64,000 bases of DNA, taken from positions 104,797,923 through 104,861,922 of the forward strand of contig CM061069.1 in the NCBI GenBank assembly GCA_030762895.1. The letters are read 5' to 3'. A program made the position numbers and the translations under genes. The notes beneath the pieces were generated by a model, which searched no databases, was not told the origin of the DNA, and saw only the letters and a list, made by a program, of their open reading frames with translations. Position 1 is the stretch's first letter, and each line of letters starts with the position of its first letter. The stretch is from Sophora flavescens (taxonomy: Eukaryota > Streptophyta > Magnoliopsida > Fabales > Fabaceae). Shown piece after piece: positions 1 through 11,524 of the stretch.

Positions 1-762
1 AGAAAAGACCTTGAAAGACTCATCCTTGGGAGCTAGGAACATAACCCATGTCCAACTAGTGTAGTCATCTACAATGACTAGACCATATTTCTTACCACTG
101 ACAGAAGCAGTCCTTGTTGGACGAAAAAGAATAAGGTGTAGCAGTTCTAGTGGTCTATTGGTACTAACAATATTCTTAGATTCAAAAGAACCTTTGACTT
201 GTTTTCCCTTTTAACATGCATCACAGAGAGCATCAGATTTGTACTTAAGGTTTAGTAACCCTCTCACGAGGTGATGCTTATTTAGCTTTGAAATTAACTT
301 CAAGGTTGTATGACCCAGCCTTTTATGCCAAATCCATTGCTCATCTTCAATGGACACTAGACATGAGACACTTTGATTTGTGAGGTCCTCCAAGTCAATC
401 TTATACAAATTGTTTTGCCTCTTAGCATTGAATAAAATTGATCCATCATTCTTTTTGACATTACTCATGTTCTTATCAAAAGAAACAACATATTCATTAT
501 CACATAATTGACTTATGCTTAGCAGATTATGTTATAAACCATTTACCAAAAGAACATTATTAATGGAGGGAAAAGGATGTTTACCAATTTTACCTATACC
601 AATGATCTTACATTTCTGGTTTCCTCCAAATGTAACCCAGTCACCATCTTTGGCTCTAAGGTCTTGCAACATACACCTTTCTCCCGTCATGTGACGTGCG
701 CATCCACTGTCCAAGTACCAAGATGTTTGTTTCTTTCCTACTGTTAAGCAAATCTGCAGCAT
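1..762 (-). pseudogene. Copia pol, N-terminal part: protease, GAG-pre-integrase, integrase start
   Basis: One frame runs from 762 to the window edge. It opens with the retropepsin-like protease motif WYLDSGCARHMTG (the catalytic Asp is in DSG), then the GAG-pre-integrase domain ending in WHKRLGHTTLKLI...CDAC, then the integrase core. In-frame stops occur near 529-534 and at 211-213. In the integrase core near 90-110 the segment that normally reads LDLFGP reads LILFRP, so the first catalytic Asp appears lost. The rest of integrase, RT and RNase H would lie to the left of the window. Non-functional. Confidence 0.8.
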
Positions 763-844
763 GTATTTTCTTATTTTTAGGAAACCAAATTGACTCGGGG
801 TCCTTTCTTGTTAGTGTTCACTAGACGAGAATGTTTACCATTGT

Positions 845-2050
845 TGATGGTTCGGCAAGTATACCAAATCGCGACAAGTAATAATAGTGAGAGTAGAGTA
901 TCGTCCCAACGAGGATTGCGTTTCAAGTAACAACGTGGCTTAAGCAGTTGATATTTGAACCAATGAAATTCATAGTTCCAAGAATGTTTATGGATTTTTG
1001 ATTTTAGAATTATCCAAACAATGAATAAAACAAAACAATTGATGAATGAATTCAATCAAGGCAAAAGCGGTTAGGTGTCGGAATCCTCCAATTCTCACTT
1101 AATGTAACTTTATTCAACTCTAATTTCAATTCATTCCACTCAATTGACATTCAAATCACTAACTTAGATTTATCCATAATTCCTTAGGTGATAATCCTTT
1201 TGTACTAATTAAGAAGCCTAATTCCTTAGGTCATTCAAGCATTAGCACAAACATTAAGCATGAGATTCATAAGAATGCATTGAAACATAGTTCTATTCCT
1301 AGAATCAACATTCCAATGGTAATCTACTTCAATTCCAATTCAATAACCAATTTTCCAATTGTGAAATTGAATCTAACATCAATCTAGAGTTGATCAATCA
1401 ATAGAAGCATTAAGCATAGAAGCAAATCACTCAAATTGAATAAACTTGAATTGAAATCAGAGATTGAGGTCAATTACATCAAGAATCCAATTAGAATCAT
1501 CCTAAACCTAACCTAAGTGATCTAGCTACTCATAATAGGGAGATATAAGAGAGATGAACTTGAGTATGTGGAAGGAAGACTCTATTGAAGCTCCAATTCT
1601 TGTTCCCAAGGTTGAATCTCCAAGGAAGATGAGATAAAATGGTGTTTCTATGAGTGAAAATGTAAAAAATGAGTGAAAGATCCATTTCCAACAGCTGAAG
1701 CACGTATTTATAGGTTCTCTGCTCGTAACCCAACGCCGAGCTTCCTGATCTCAATGCTCTGCACCAAAACGATGCTTGCTGTCTTCATGGGAGCTGGGCA
1801 CTGGGCTCTTGCCTTTATGCCCATGTTGGGCGCTCATTGTACGGCTACAACTTCTGTTTATGTCCAGGTTGAGCGTCGGGTTCTCGAGCTGAGTGCTAGG
1901 ACTTCAATCCTACATATTTTCAACATATTTTTTAGTATATTTTTCATATAAAAGATCAAAACTCTAATCCAATGAATGTGCACATTTTCTAATCTTTTCA
2001 TTCACAAATCCTAAGATTATTTACAAACTTATTCATATTTACACTTCCAA
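845..2050. repeat. Unclassified non-coding repeat inserted between Copia gag and protease
   Basis: About 1.2 kb without Copia coding potential separates the gag end (about 2073) from the protease frame (resuming about 845). It begins with a segment resembling a widespread plant repeat (GCAAGTATACCAAATCGCG, then GTATCGTCCCAACGAGG) and is AT-rich in the middle. I could not find clean terminal repeats or a target duplication, so both the class and the exact ends are uncertain. Short ORFs here are not credible genes. Confidence 0.5.
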
Positions 2051-2072
2051 ACTAACATAAATTGCACATTCA

Positions 2073-3707
2073 TCAAGCATGTTTAGCATGTGTGCATCTA
2101 GATGTGACATGCCCACTTTTTCCACACACTTTGCAAAAGGTGTTGGACGGGCTTGACTTAATTTTAGCATGTTTATGTGGAGCTTTTGAAGCTCTATGCT
2201 GTGTATGTGGTTTTGACTTTTTGTGAGATGCTTCATGCTTTTCCTTGTCATAGCCAAGGTCAGATTTATCATAAGGTGACATAGAATACCTTAGAATAAG
2301 ACTTAGCTCATCTGAGCCACCTACAAACTTTGATAGAGTGTCTGTCAAATACATCACATCTTGTTTCGGTTTTGTAACTTCACAAGAAACATCAGGCTCA
2401 CTCTTCAGTTTGTCAGTTAGATTGACATTCTCTGATTTTAGTGTGTCATTTTCATTTTTAAGGTTTTGTTTCTCAATGCAGATCCTATCATATTCTTTAG
2501 ATAGTTTAGAAAATTTCTTCTTGAGACTCCTATACTCTCTGGACAGTATGGACGACTCATGCAACAATTCATCAAAAGCATTTTGAAGAGTGGACGGGTT
2601 AGAGTCCATTACCTCATCATCAGTGTATTCACTTTATGATGATGTGTCAGCCATGAGACAAATGTTTGCTTCTTCCTCAGCTTCATCTTCTTCATCTGAT
2701 GAAGACAAATCAAGATCCTCCCATGTAGCCATTAAGCCTTTCTTCTTTTTGAAGAATTTCTTTTTATCCTTCAGCTCAGGGCAATCAGCATTGAAATGTC
2801 CGGGTTTCTTGCATTCAAAGCACAAGGGTGGACCTTTTTCCTTGGAGTCTGACTTCTCCTTGGAAATTTTTTTGTTGAACTGCTTCCTTCTGAAACCATC
2901 TTTCTTTCTCCACATGTGTTGAATCTTTCTGGAGATGAAAGATAGTTCATCTTCATCTGATCCTTCATCACTATCTGAAGGTTCAGCATCATCTGAAGAT
3001 TCGGCAGCTTTGAGGACTTTTGATGAGCTTGATTTTTTTGCCTTTAGGGCAATAGACTTTCCTTTTCTGGAGTTGTCTTCTTCATTCAGTTCAAGTTCAT
3101 GAACTTTGAGAGATCGAAGAAGCTCTTCTAAAGAAAGAGTATTCAGATTCTTAGCTTCCTGAATAGCAGTAACTTTGGGTCTCCATTGCTTGGATAAACT
3201 TCTCAGAATCTTTCTAATATGGTCTCTATTTTCATAAGCCTTTCCAGGAGATTTGAAACTATTGGTGATAGTTTGAAATCTTCCAAACATCTGATCTATA
3301 ATTTCATGATCAGCCATTTTAAATAGTTCAAACTGATGAACCAGCATGCTTATCTTTGATTCTTTTACTTGAAATGAACCCTCGTGAGCTAAGGCAAGAG
3401 TATCCCAGATTTCTTTGGCAGTGTTGCAGCTGTGAATCTTATCATGTTCAGATCTAGTAATAGCACACATGAGATAGTGCTTAGCTTTTAGATTGAGTTG
3501 ATGTTGATTTTTCTGCTCTTGAGTCCATTGGGCTCTAGGAACAACAGTTCCAGCTTCATTTCTTGGTTATGTGTAGCCGGTTTCAATCAGCTCCCAAATA
3601 TCTACATTATGTGCATCCAAGAAGGTCATCATCCTCTTTTTCCAGTAGTCATAGTCAGTTCCATCAAAGAGAGGAGGTTTGTTGATAGCTTGTCCTTCTG
3701 CATCCAT
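2073..3707 (-). pseudogene. Copia gag (nucleocapsid), interrupted by stops
   Basis: The start is the ATG at 3707-3705 (MDAEGQAINKPPLFDGTDYD), 58 bp downstream of the PBS. The frame stays open to 2073 except for in-frame TAA codons at 3567-3569 (codon 47) and 2634-2636. It holds the UBN2-type capsid domain (region around IWDTLALAHEGSFQVKESK) and a CCHC zinc knuckle CFECKKPGHFNADC. An acidic Ser/Asp-rich segment, a long Lys/Glu coiled coil and a second knuckle CKVCGKSGHVTSRC follow. Gag packages element RNA into cytoplasmic particles. All coding segments between the stops are in one frame, so these are point nonsense changes, not frameshifts. Confidence 0.8.
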
Positions 3708-3764
3708 GGTTGTTGGATCGTACTCCCTCAGCACTTGTTAGATGCTCAACCCTTTTGAGGCTGA

Positions 3765-3776
3765 GCTCTGATACCA
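3765..3776 (-). other. Primer binding site (initiator Met tRNA) of the Copia element
   Basis: Minus strand reads TGGTATCAGAGC, the standard complement of the plant initiator tRNA-Met 3' end, two bases from the LTR end. Confidence 0.85.
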
Positions 3777-3778
3777 AC

Positions 3779-5389
3779 TGAAGTTGACACAGGTAAATAC
3801 AAGAAGGAGGGATGTATTGTGTTTGCTAATAATTTTCGTAAAACAACCTTTTTCAAAACTATTTTCTCACACAATAAGATTAAAACAGAAGTAAGCACAC
3901 AAGAATAAACTTTTTGAAACTTAACAAAAGCAATATCAAAACCCCACAGTTAGTATAACCAAATAAAACTGTAAGAATTTAGGGATAGAAGATTCACACA
4001 AGAGATTTTATCCTGATTCACTCTCTTCCAACCAATAGCTACGTCCAGTCCCTTCGACTTGAAGGATTTATCCACTATTTCTCCAAATAGATTACAACAA
4101 AGTATTCAACACCTCTCCATGCTACAAGTATTCCTTTCTTACCAAGCCTCTTCAGGATCCAACTCTAACAAAGAGATTTAACTTATAATCTTCTTAACTC
4201 ACTATGTTTGAGGATATAAAAATTTAAGATCTATTGAATATTTTCATAATATTCAAACTAAAGAATACAAACTTTTGCTTTTTAAAAGAATGAAAGAAAC
4301 GGGAGCTTGTTCTTGCAAATATTGGATTAGCAAAAGTTTTTTTTTTCTGGCCAGAGACTTTCTTCAAAGGTTGAGGTCTTATATATGTAGTGACCTTCTT
4401 CTTCACTTGTATTTCTTCAACAATTATTTTGAATAGTCCCGTTTAGAGATAGCATTAAATACAAGATATCCGTTTTGACTGATAGCTTGATTGTGACCCT
4501 TGTGAGATGTACTATTGGTTATCACATTTGCACAAAAAAGAGGGTCATTACTTCTGGGCAATTTGTACCTTGAAAACTTTCTTTTCTCCTTTATGTACAA
4601 TCCAGCTTTTTCCAACAGTAAAGATGAATTCGTATAAGTCACTTTTCATTTTCTCATTGTACTATTTGCTTTTTGTATTTCCTCGATGGTACTATGATTT
4701 TCTCAATAGGAAACAAAGCATCAACTAGATAAAACAAATGAGAAGAACAAATATTCATTTGAAATAAATATCAATCATTTGAAATAAATTCATTGTGGAC
4801 CAGATTGCATTTATTCACTGTTAGAAGAACATATATGAGATAGAAGCTCTACTCAAAATTTCCGACTGCATTGTTATGTGTAAGAACGAAGTCTATTCCC
4901 TCTTTTATTCAACTCGTCCACTGACGTGACATATTCTCTCGTCTAATATCAAGTCTTTGGATTTGCTATTGCTTAGAGTTCGTATGGTGACGTGGCAATT
5001 AAAGTTCGTTTACTCAAACAAGGAACTCGTCTAATGACGTCGCAAGTTAAAACTAGTCTATTTGCTTTTAGGACTTAAAATCCGTCTAGTAAACATTTCG
5101 TGCCTCGTCTACTTAAAAAAACCCAGCCTACTCAATTAAATAAATAAATAACTTTACCAATACATTGAGTAGCTCATCTACATGGATGGACGTGTATTTC
5201 TCTTTAGGAGTCCAAGTAGATGCATATGAAAACTTATTCCAAGTTTCCATGACTTATATAATTTAAGTGTTCCTGCATAACTAAATAGCACATGTTAGAT
5301 ATCAACCAATACTTTGCCAAGCAAATTTAATCCTTTTGTTAACATCAAAACATAGAGATTATTTAATCAAAATCACTTTGGTTCCAACA
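3779..5389 (-). repeat. 5' LTR of the Copia element (1611 bp)
   Basis: Bounded by TG...CA on the minus strand (TGTTGGAACC at 5389; ...AACTTCA at 3779), immediately before the PBS. AT-rich and without convincing coding potential. Promoter position not resolved. Confidence 0.7.
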
Positions 5390-5606
5390 GTTGGTGGTGT
5401 GCAGCAATGGCGACCGAAGTGCGTGCTTAAGGCGCAAAGACCAGAAAGGAAAAAGCCACAATGAAGGCAGAATAGAGTTGAATGCGGAAGTATAATCTCA
5501 CAAATCAGGAGAACTAATACCAACTTGAAATTATGGAAAAACTAAATAACCTTTTTCATTTCAAAATCTGTGTGGAAATACAATATATATGAATCACTAT
5601 ATTAAT
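5390..5606. other. Unassigned sequence between the Copia LTR and the hAT-like element
   Basis: 217 bp flanking the Copia LTR. I see no gene, repeat boundary or RNA signature here. Confidence 0.4.
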
Positions 5607-6581
5607 TAGAGCTATCAAATCAGGTCGTCCGACCCACATTTTGTCTGGGTTGCATATTTGATGGCCCAGCCTAGCCTAACATCGGGCTGCGGGCCAACTG
5701 ACCAAATTAGCCTTATTTATAATTAAATAAAAAAAATCAATTTTATTATATAAGTACTGCGTTTAACTTTGTACATATCTTCACACCTGCATATATCAAA
5801 ACCAAGTCTCCAAAATACATGGAAATCAAGACTTTAAAATCCAAAAACATATTGGCAAACCAAAAAAAAAAAATCAACCAAGAAACAGGGCGTGAGAAAT
5901 TCGAAAACATACATGTGAGTCCTAGCAGAGGCGTGAGACAAAGAAGAAAGGGCATGAGAAGAACCAGTTGTGAGACGAACACAGTCTAGTGACAGGAAGT
6001 CAAGAACGAGACAACATCAGGAACTAGGAATGACAACGCTTTGTTGCTCTGTTTGCGCGAAATCTACCAGGAAACAAGGGAGGCGATGCCGATGTGAGAG
6101 GAGGACGAGCAGCAACACTGGAGTGAGAGGACGACGAGCAACGGCACTAACGTGGGAGGACTGAGGAGGAACCGAGAATATCTAGGAGGAAAGTTCGATT
6201 TTTTTTAATCTCTAGCAAAGCTAGGGTAACGGTGCAAACGTGATTAACTGATTATGCTTGATAAATACCATCCCATGGGATTGGGTCTACTGTCTAGCAC
6301 AGAAGCGTTGTTAATTAATTTATTAAAATAATTTCAGTAAATATTCGATTGATGCCAAAGCAAGTGTGAGACAAATCTAATTCTTGTGTCAAAGTGCCGA
6401 ATCAATTCAAATCGGGGCAGCCCGAAATTCACCGGGTCAAATCGGCCCGAGCCCGATGACCCGGTCGGGCTAGGTCAAAAAGATCTAATTTTTTCGGGCC
6501 TCTTTTTATAGAGCCCAGCTCAGTCTAAAATGTGGGCCATTCGGGTAAGCCCATCGGATCGGGCCAAAATTGACAACTCTA
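5607..6581. mobile_element. Non-autonomous hAT-like DNA transposon with 8-bp TSD
   Basis: The 975-bp element has terminal inverted repeats TAGAGCTATCAAAT (left) and TAGAGTTGTCAATT (right, reverse complement), flanked on both sides by the identical octamer ATATTAAT (5599-5606 and 6582-6589). Eight-bp TSDs and short TIRs of YARNG type are diagnostic of the hAT superfamily. Subterminal regions are rich in GGCCC/GGGCC motifs in both orientations, which is typical of transposase-binding subterminal repeats. No transposase-like protein is encoded, so it would depend on an autonomous relative. Confidence 0.85.
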
Positions 6582-6736
6582 ATATTAATACTAACTTTCC
6601 GGTACAATATGGGACTATACATTAATACTAATTTTCATATCTAATGTGGAACTATTTCTACATAATTCAACCCAAAATCCATCCAATCTATCCATTTGTC
6701 ACCCCTATCCACCCAGCTGGTAGATCGGGATCATAT

Positions 6737-6982
6737 TCAAGTTGGTTTCATCTGAGCAGTGCCTTCAAGAAGGTCCACCAAGTCAGCAAGTCCCATCGGA
6801 GTTGGGCAGACCCCACTACTGGCACAAGATGAAAGCAAGACGGCAAGACCTTTCAGTGCCTTCACAGACTTTGGTAGTCTCTCTGCATCGGTTGTTATTA
6901 CTGCACTGAAATGCTTCTCAATTTTTATCAGCCACCCATGAGCGTCCTCTCCTTGGAACTCTAAAATCATCTTCACTTCCAC
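6737..6982 (-). pseudogene. Gypsy gag fragment
   Basis: The minus-strand peptide contains FQGEDAHGWLIKIEKHFSA, followed by TTDAERLPKSVKALKG. This matches the start of the Ty3/gypsy retrotransposon gag domain, whose usual form is DG-x-D-x-x-GW-x-x-x-x-E-x-F. Only about 80 residues remain, with no linked pol, so this is an isolated scrap. Orientation and family beyond gypsy gag are uncertain. Confidence 0.5.
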
Positions 6983-8323
6983 CGAACAACTCAGTTGATA
7001 AACTGGACCAAGAATTGAGAAAGAATATACAGAAATACAGTGATTTTATACATAAATGGTGTTGTTACCATTGTGATACAGAACAAGATACAATGATAGA
7101 ACCTTGTAGGATATTCAAGACATCCTACTCCTCTCCCACTCTCCAATCTCTCCTCAAAATCTACATCCCCCCTCAACAGTTATCACTAACAACTATGGAT
7201 AATTACCATAACAGATGCTCAGGTATCTAACAACTTGACTGTTAAATTAAAGGAACACAATGCATACCAGGAAAAGATGTCACAGGTCAGCTTCCCCTGA
7301 TGTCAGGGACATCAGTGTTGGCTACTTGGATTTTTCCAGCAACAATCACAAGCATCCAACAAACACAAGTATTTCACACTGCATCTGACAAATAATCAAA
7401 GCATAATGAAACATCAACCAGAAATGAAGCATAACAACTTATCAAGAAGTACCAATCAGAAGCATAAGCAAATGCAAAAATGAAATGAAGCACCTGCCAT
7501 CATCTGATAACAGAGATGAAATAAATCAAAGATATGAAGTGAGGGTTTCAAAATTTATAGCACGAATGCAGTTTGGGATGTCAAGATGAAGTTGATTTGA
7601 AAATCAAACCCTAGGCTTTGAATCTGAAATGGGGGGTTTTTCTTACCTCAGGCTCAAATGCTGTGTTTGACTTTCCTCCCCCATCGCCTCCTTGCTGTTT
7701 CGCGGCAGTATCCAGCCAGTGGAGCAGCAAATCCATGCACCATCAGGAACTGCAATTAAAAAAAAAGAAGAGGGAAACTGCCTAGATTGGAGATAATGGA
7801 TTCTTTGCTGTATCAGTGCATCATAGTCTATCATTAACAATGGAGTAATACTAAGTCCTTGATTTTAAATGTACTTATTTGTAACAAAAAGAATTATTTA
7901 TTTTTAAAATAAAATAAAAACACTTCCGATTGCCTTTAAAAACTGCTAAAGAAAACAAATATCACATCTTATATTCGAAAAGGTCAGATTTCATTCTGTC
8001 CTCAAGATGTATTGTGTAACACAACTATAACTTAGAACAGAACTACCTACATCAGAAGAAGACCCGAGTAGTATTGAGAAATTTAAATAGAACTACATGC
8101 TCGTTAGGAATGGCTTTAGCCTGTATCTTTGAATGAATTCAAACCATATTTTCACAAGCTTCCAGCAATTGCTTGGAAGCCCAAATCCTTAAAGGTCTTA
8201 AATTCCTGATCATCTTCCCCAATTTTCAACTATGAATTTACTTTCATGCACCGTCCATATAAAATGTTTAACACTATCATACATTTAGGCATTGCCGCAA
8301 AGTTAAAACCAGTATCCAATCCA
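6983..8323. other. Intergenic / 3' flank of the PPR gene, no gene seen
   Basis: AT-rich sequence without credible coding capacity. 7015-7180 resembles retrotransposon leader or LTR sequence but has no defined ends. The stretch directly left of 8324 should carry the PPR 3' UTR; no single polyadenylation signal stands out. Confidence 0.4.
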
Positions 8324-11300
8324 TTACCAGTAGTCTGAACAAGAACACTTGCCACCACTGAAATGGTGAAACCTGTATGCATCCCTTAGTATGATTTTCT
8401 TACCAACAATTTCACTAACCAGCTTGAAAACAGAGTGGCAATCACCACAGACACGGAGATTCTTAAAAATTCTAATAGGTGAACCTTCGGGACTATTGAT
8501 CAACCCAAATGCAAGGGTAATTCTCTCACTATGGTTCCAAAGATTATGCTCCTTTTGTTCTTCATCTGTATCTTGCAATGCATAGCTTGTGTCAGGCACA
8601 TAGCCTGCCTCATTAATCATCTTTCTGAGCTCTTCCAATTTGGCATATATTTGTGCTGCTTGTCGATGAAACTGATCTCCCATTCCAAAAGTAGTAACCT
8701 TGTTTTTCAGCTTGATCCAACTACAGGCAGGGTTCTTTTTTATGTTATGTGATTCCATTTGCTTTCTCACATTCTCTACATCTCCCCACTTTCTGGTAGA
8801 TGCACAGACATTTGAATAAAGAACATAGGCAGAATCATCTGATGAGTCCATCTCGAAAAGATGGTCAGCAGCTTTCTTCCCAAGCTCCAAATTTCCATGA
8901 ATTTTACAAGCAGCCAACAAGCTGCGCCAGACAAGGTCAGTTGGTGGAATTGGCATCTTGTTAATAAAGGCTTCAGCCTCGGCAAGCCTTCCTGATCGCC
9001 CTAGAAGATCAATTATGCATACACAATGCTCTATTCCTATGGGGACACCAAATTCAGTAGTCATTGAAGAGAAGTGTGCAAGACCCTCATCCACCAAACC
9101 CCCATGGCTGCAGGCAGACAGAAGTGAAACAAAAGTGACATGGTCAGGTCTCAGTCCCAGATCAAGCATCTCATGAAAGGCTTCCCTAGCCTGTTGAAAA
9201 AACCCATGTCTGGCTAATACCGATACTAAGATGTTCCAAGACCTCTGTGACCTGCTTCTTGGTTGGGGAAGGATTTTAAACACATCATCAATTTCCCCAC
9301 ATTTCCCGTACATATCCATTGTAGCATTTAAAACATAATCATTTGACTCAAACCCAAGTTTAATGATCAGGCTATGGAGTTGCTGACCTTCATCCAGTAC
9401 AGCTAAGTTACCAATAATAGCAAGAGCTACAGAAAAGCTAAACTGATCTAAATTGACTCCACTATTTCTCATCTTTAGGATAAGTTTTAGTGCCTCTTCA
9501 CCAGGCCCATGATGCGCATTTGCAGAAAGAATGGCATTCCAAGTACTAGAATTCTTATTAGCTAATACATCAAAAATGTAGTTACTTGTATTAAGATCAC
9601 CACACTGAGCATACATTGTAATAAGGGAGCTCTGGACATATGTATCTAATTCAAAGCCAGCCACAACTATATGTGCATGGATGGGCATTCCACGTTCCAA
9701 AAGATCATCAGGAGACAAAGAAGCACTAAGAAGATTAACAATAGTAATGTAATTTACAGGAATGCCTTCTTCTCTCGATAAATTGAAAGCTCCAATTGCT
9801 GCGTTTGGTTCTTTGTTATCGGCATGTCCACCTATAAGTGCATTCCAAGTTACTTCATCTCTCTTTGGCATTATTTTGCACACCTTTTGTGCTTCAGCCA
9901 TCAAACCGAACTTCCCGTACATGGTAACCAATGCATTGCCTATGATCAAATTGTGATGGAGACCAAAAAGAATAACAAGGGCATGAACAATCTTTATTTT
10001 GTCTGAATTATAACAGGCAGATAATGCAGTGGTGAAAGTTACGAAGTTCATTGTCTTTCTCGTTTGGAGCATCTCAATCAAAAGTTGTAAGGCATGTGGA
10101 TGCTTTCCATCCTCAACATGGCTTGCCATCATGGAGTTCCATGAAATTAAATCCCTCTCTGGCATTGTGTTAAATATAAACTCTGAATCCTCATAATTTC
10201 CAGCCTGAGAATACATACTTAAAAGACTATTGCATACACAAACATTTGATTCCAGTCCAGATTTCACTACTAGACCATGAAGTCCTCTTCCCCACCTCAA
10301 ATTTAGTGCAGAGCCACATACTGATAACAAGGTTGAAATAGTAATATAATTCGTTTCGGTATGGGTATGACGCATCCGAGAAAAGTTCCCAAGAGATTCT
10401 TCACAGTGACCATTATGTACACTTGCAGTAATCATTGAATTCCATGAAATAGTGTCACGTTCCTTCATGTTATCAAACACACAAGATGCCTCCTCTATGC
10501 TATCACAATTGGCAAACATGGATATAAGGGAGTTTGCCACAGAGACACTAGTGTCTAATCCAGATTTGATCACATTTCCAAGGATCTGATAACCCAAGGT
10601 CTTGTCCCCAAGAATACCACAAGATCTAATAACTGTAGTCATTGTATTTTGATTACAATATAACCCATTGTGCCTTAAATGCTGATAAATATTTAGAACC
10701 TCCTTTATATACCCATTATCTGCATAGCCAACCATCAAAGAAGTCCAAGAGACTACATTTGGTTCATCAATCTCCTCAAAGAGCTTGCTAGCCTCAGAAA
10801 CCTGACCATATGTGCCATAAAAGTGCAGCAGACAAGTACCAACAAACACATCAGACAACAAGCCACATTTGACAATATAACCATGAATCTGAAGTGCCCC
10901 TTCAATCATGCATCCTGACCTATCACATGCAGTCACCAAACTAGAAACCACATAACTGCTTGGCCTAACACCATATTCACACATATGACGAAAGAATTGC
11001 ATTGCTTCATGGTACCAACCCACTCGAACAAGCCCCGACATCATGTTATTCCAAGAAGCTTCATTTCTATCCAACATTCTATCAAATACAAATTGCGCAT
11101 ATTTAATGTTACCAAGCTTAGAGTACATGTTAATCAAGGTATTTGTATAGAATGTACTGAGTTGGACAACACCTTTCATGGAAAAGGCATGCAGTGCTTT
11201 CCCAATAATTCCTTCAGTGATTCCTGAGAAGCCCTTTTGAGCAAAGCATGAAACTTGGGGGTTAGGGTGGTCTGTGAGGGGCCAATGGATGCAGCTGAAG

Positions 11301-11524
11301 GATTCTTTTTCTTTTAAGCATGTTTCGAACACGTTTTGGCGAATAACAACGGGCAAGTAGGTAGTTGGACTTGGACGGGCATGCACGAGACATAGAGTAG
11401 AAAGCTTTCTACAGTGCCTAGCCAGCTCTGAAAACCGAATGAGACCAGGCAAAGGACAGGACAAATAGTCAACACTTGTGAAGAGCAACTGCAAAGGGCT
11501 TATTGAGAATTTTTTTGTTGTCAT
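8324..11524 (-). CDS. DYW-class pentatricopeptide repeat protein (1066 aa), organellar RNA-editing factor candidate
   Basis: An uninterrupted frame from ATG 11524 to TAA 8324. After a Ser/Thr/Arg-rich N-terminus of about 115 residues (probable organellar transit peptide), PLS-type PPR repeats run from about residue 120 to 880. The E/E+ region and a DYW domain follow, with the PG-box EAGYVPDT, the HSE motif near residue 998, CGDCH near 1026-1030 and a terminal DYW tripeptide. PLS-DYW proteins bind specific sites in mitochondrial or plastid transcripts, and their DYW domain is a zinc cytidine deaminase doing C-to-U editing. The catalytic HxE and CxxCH residues are present, so the enzyme looks competent. 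Overall it reads like the At1g16480 protein (recalled), with a longer N-terminus. The target transcript cannot be inferred from the window. It is the only intact host gene here; the neighbours are transposons. Confidence 0.93.
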   Translation of the reverse strand: MTTKKFSISPLQLLFTSVDYLSCPLPGLIRFSELARHCRKLSTLCLVHARPSPTTYLPVVIRQNVFETCLKEKESFSCIHWPLTDHPNPQVSCFAQKGFSGITEGIIGKALHAFSMKGVVQLSTFYTNTLINMYSKLGNIKYAQFVFDRMLDRNEASWNNMMSGLVRVGWYHEAMQFFRHMCEYGVRPSSYVVSSLVTACDRSGCMIEGALQIHGYIVKCGLLSDVFVGTCLLHFYGTYGQVSEASKLFEEIDEPNVVSWTSLMVGYADNGYIKEVLNIYQHLRHNGLYCNQNTMTTVIRSCGILGDKTLGYQILGNVIKSGLDTSVSVANSLISMFANCDSIEEASCVFDNMKERDTISWNSMITASVHNGHCEESLGNFSRMRHTHTETNYITISTLLSVCGSALNLRWGRGLHGLVVKSGLESNVCVCNSLLSMYSQAGNYEDSEFIFNTMPERDLISWNSMMASHVEDGKHPHALQLLIEMLQTRKTMNFVTFTTALSACYNSDKIKIVHALVILFGLHHNLIIGNALVTMYGKFGLMAEAQKVCKIMPKRDEVTWNALIGGHADNKEPNAAIGAFNLSREEGIPVNYITIVNLLSASLSPDDLLERGMPIHAHIVVAGFELDTYVQSSLITMYAQCGDLNTSNYIFDVLANKNSSTWNAILSANAHHGPGEEALKLILKMRNSGVNLDQFSFSVALAIIGNLAVLDEGQQLHSLIIKLGFESNDYVLNATMDMYGKCGEIDDVFKILPQPRSRSQRSWNILVSVLARHGFFQQAREAFHEMLDLGLRPDHVTFVSLLSACSHGGLVDEGLAHFSSMTTEFGVPIGIEHCVCIIDLLGRSGRLAEAEAFINKMPIPPTDLVWRSLLAACKIHGNLELGKKAADHLFEMDSSDDSAYVLYSNVCASTRKWGDVENVRKQMESHNIKKNPACSWIKLKNKVTTFGMGDQFHRQAAQIYAKLEELRKMINEAGYVPDTSYALQDTDEEQKEHNLWNHSERITLAFGLINSPEGSPIRIFKNLRVCGDCHSVFKLVSEIVGKKIILRDAYRFHHFSGGKCSCSDYW

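Larger units (their letters stand above)
1..5389 (-). mobile_element. SIRE-type Ty1/copia LTR retrotransposon, 5' part, degenerate
   Basis: Reading on the minus strand, the order is LTR (5389-3779), primer binding site, gag (3707-2073), an inserted foreign repeat, then protease and the start of integrase, running off the left edge. The LTR starts TGTTGGAACC and ends in CA, and the PBS matches the initiator-Met tRNA 3' end, as usual for plant Copia. The coiled-coil extension downstream of the first zinc knuckle and the 1.6-kb LTR suggest the SIRE/Maximus lineage (inference). The 3' LTR is outside the window, so neither target duplication nor LTR divergence can be read. Several in-frame stops show it is dead. 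Confidence 0.8.

Noticed and set aside
5970..6164. Arg-rich 64-aa ORF in the hAT-like element
   Set aside because: Short, compositionally biased, and without transposase similarity or BED/hATC motifs.
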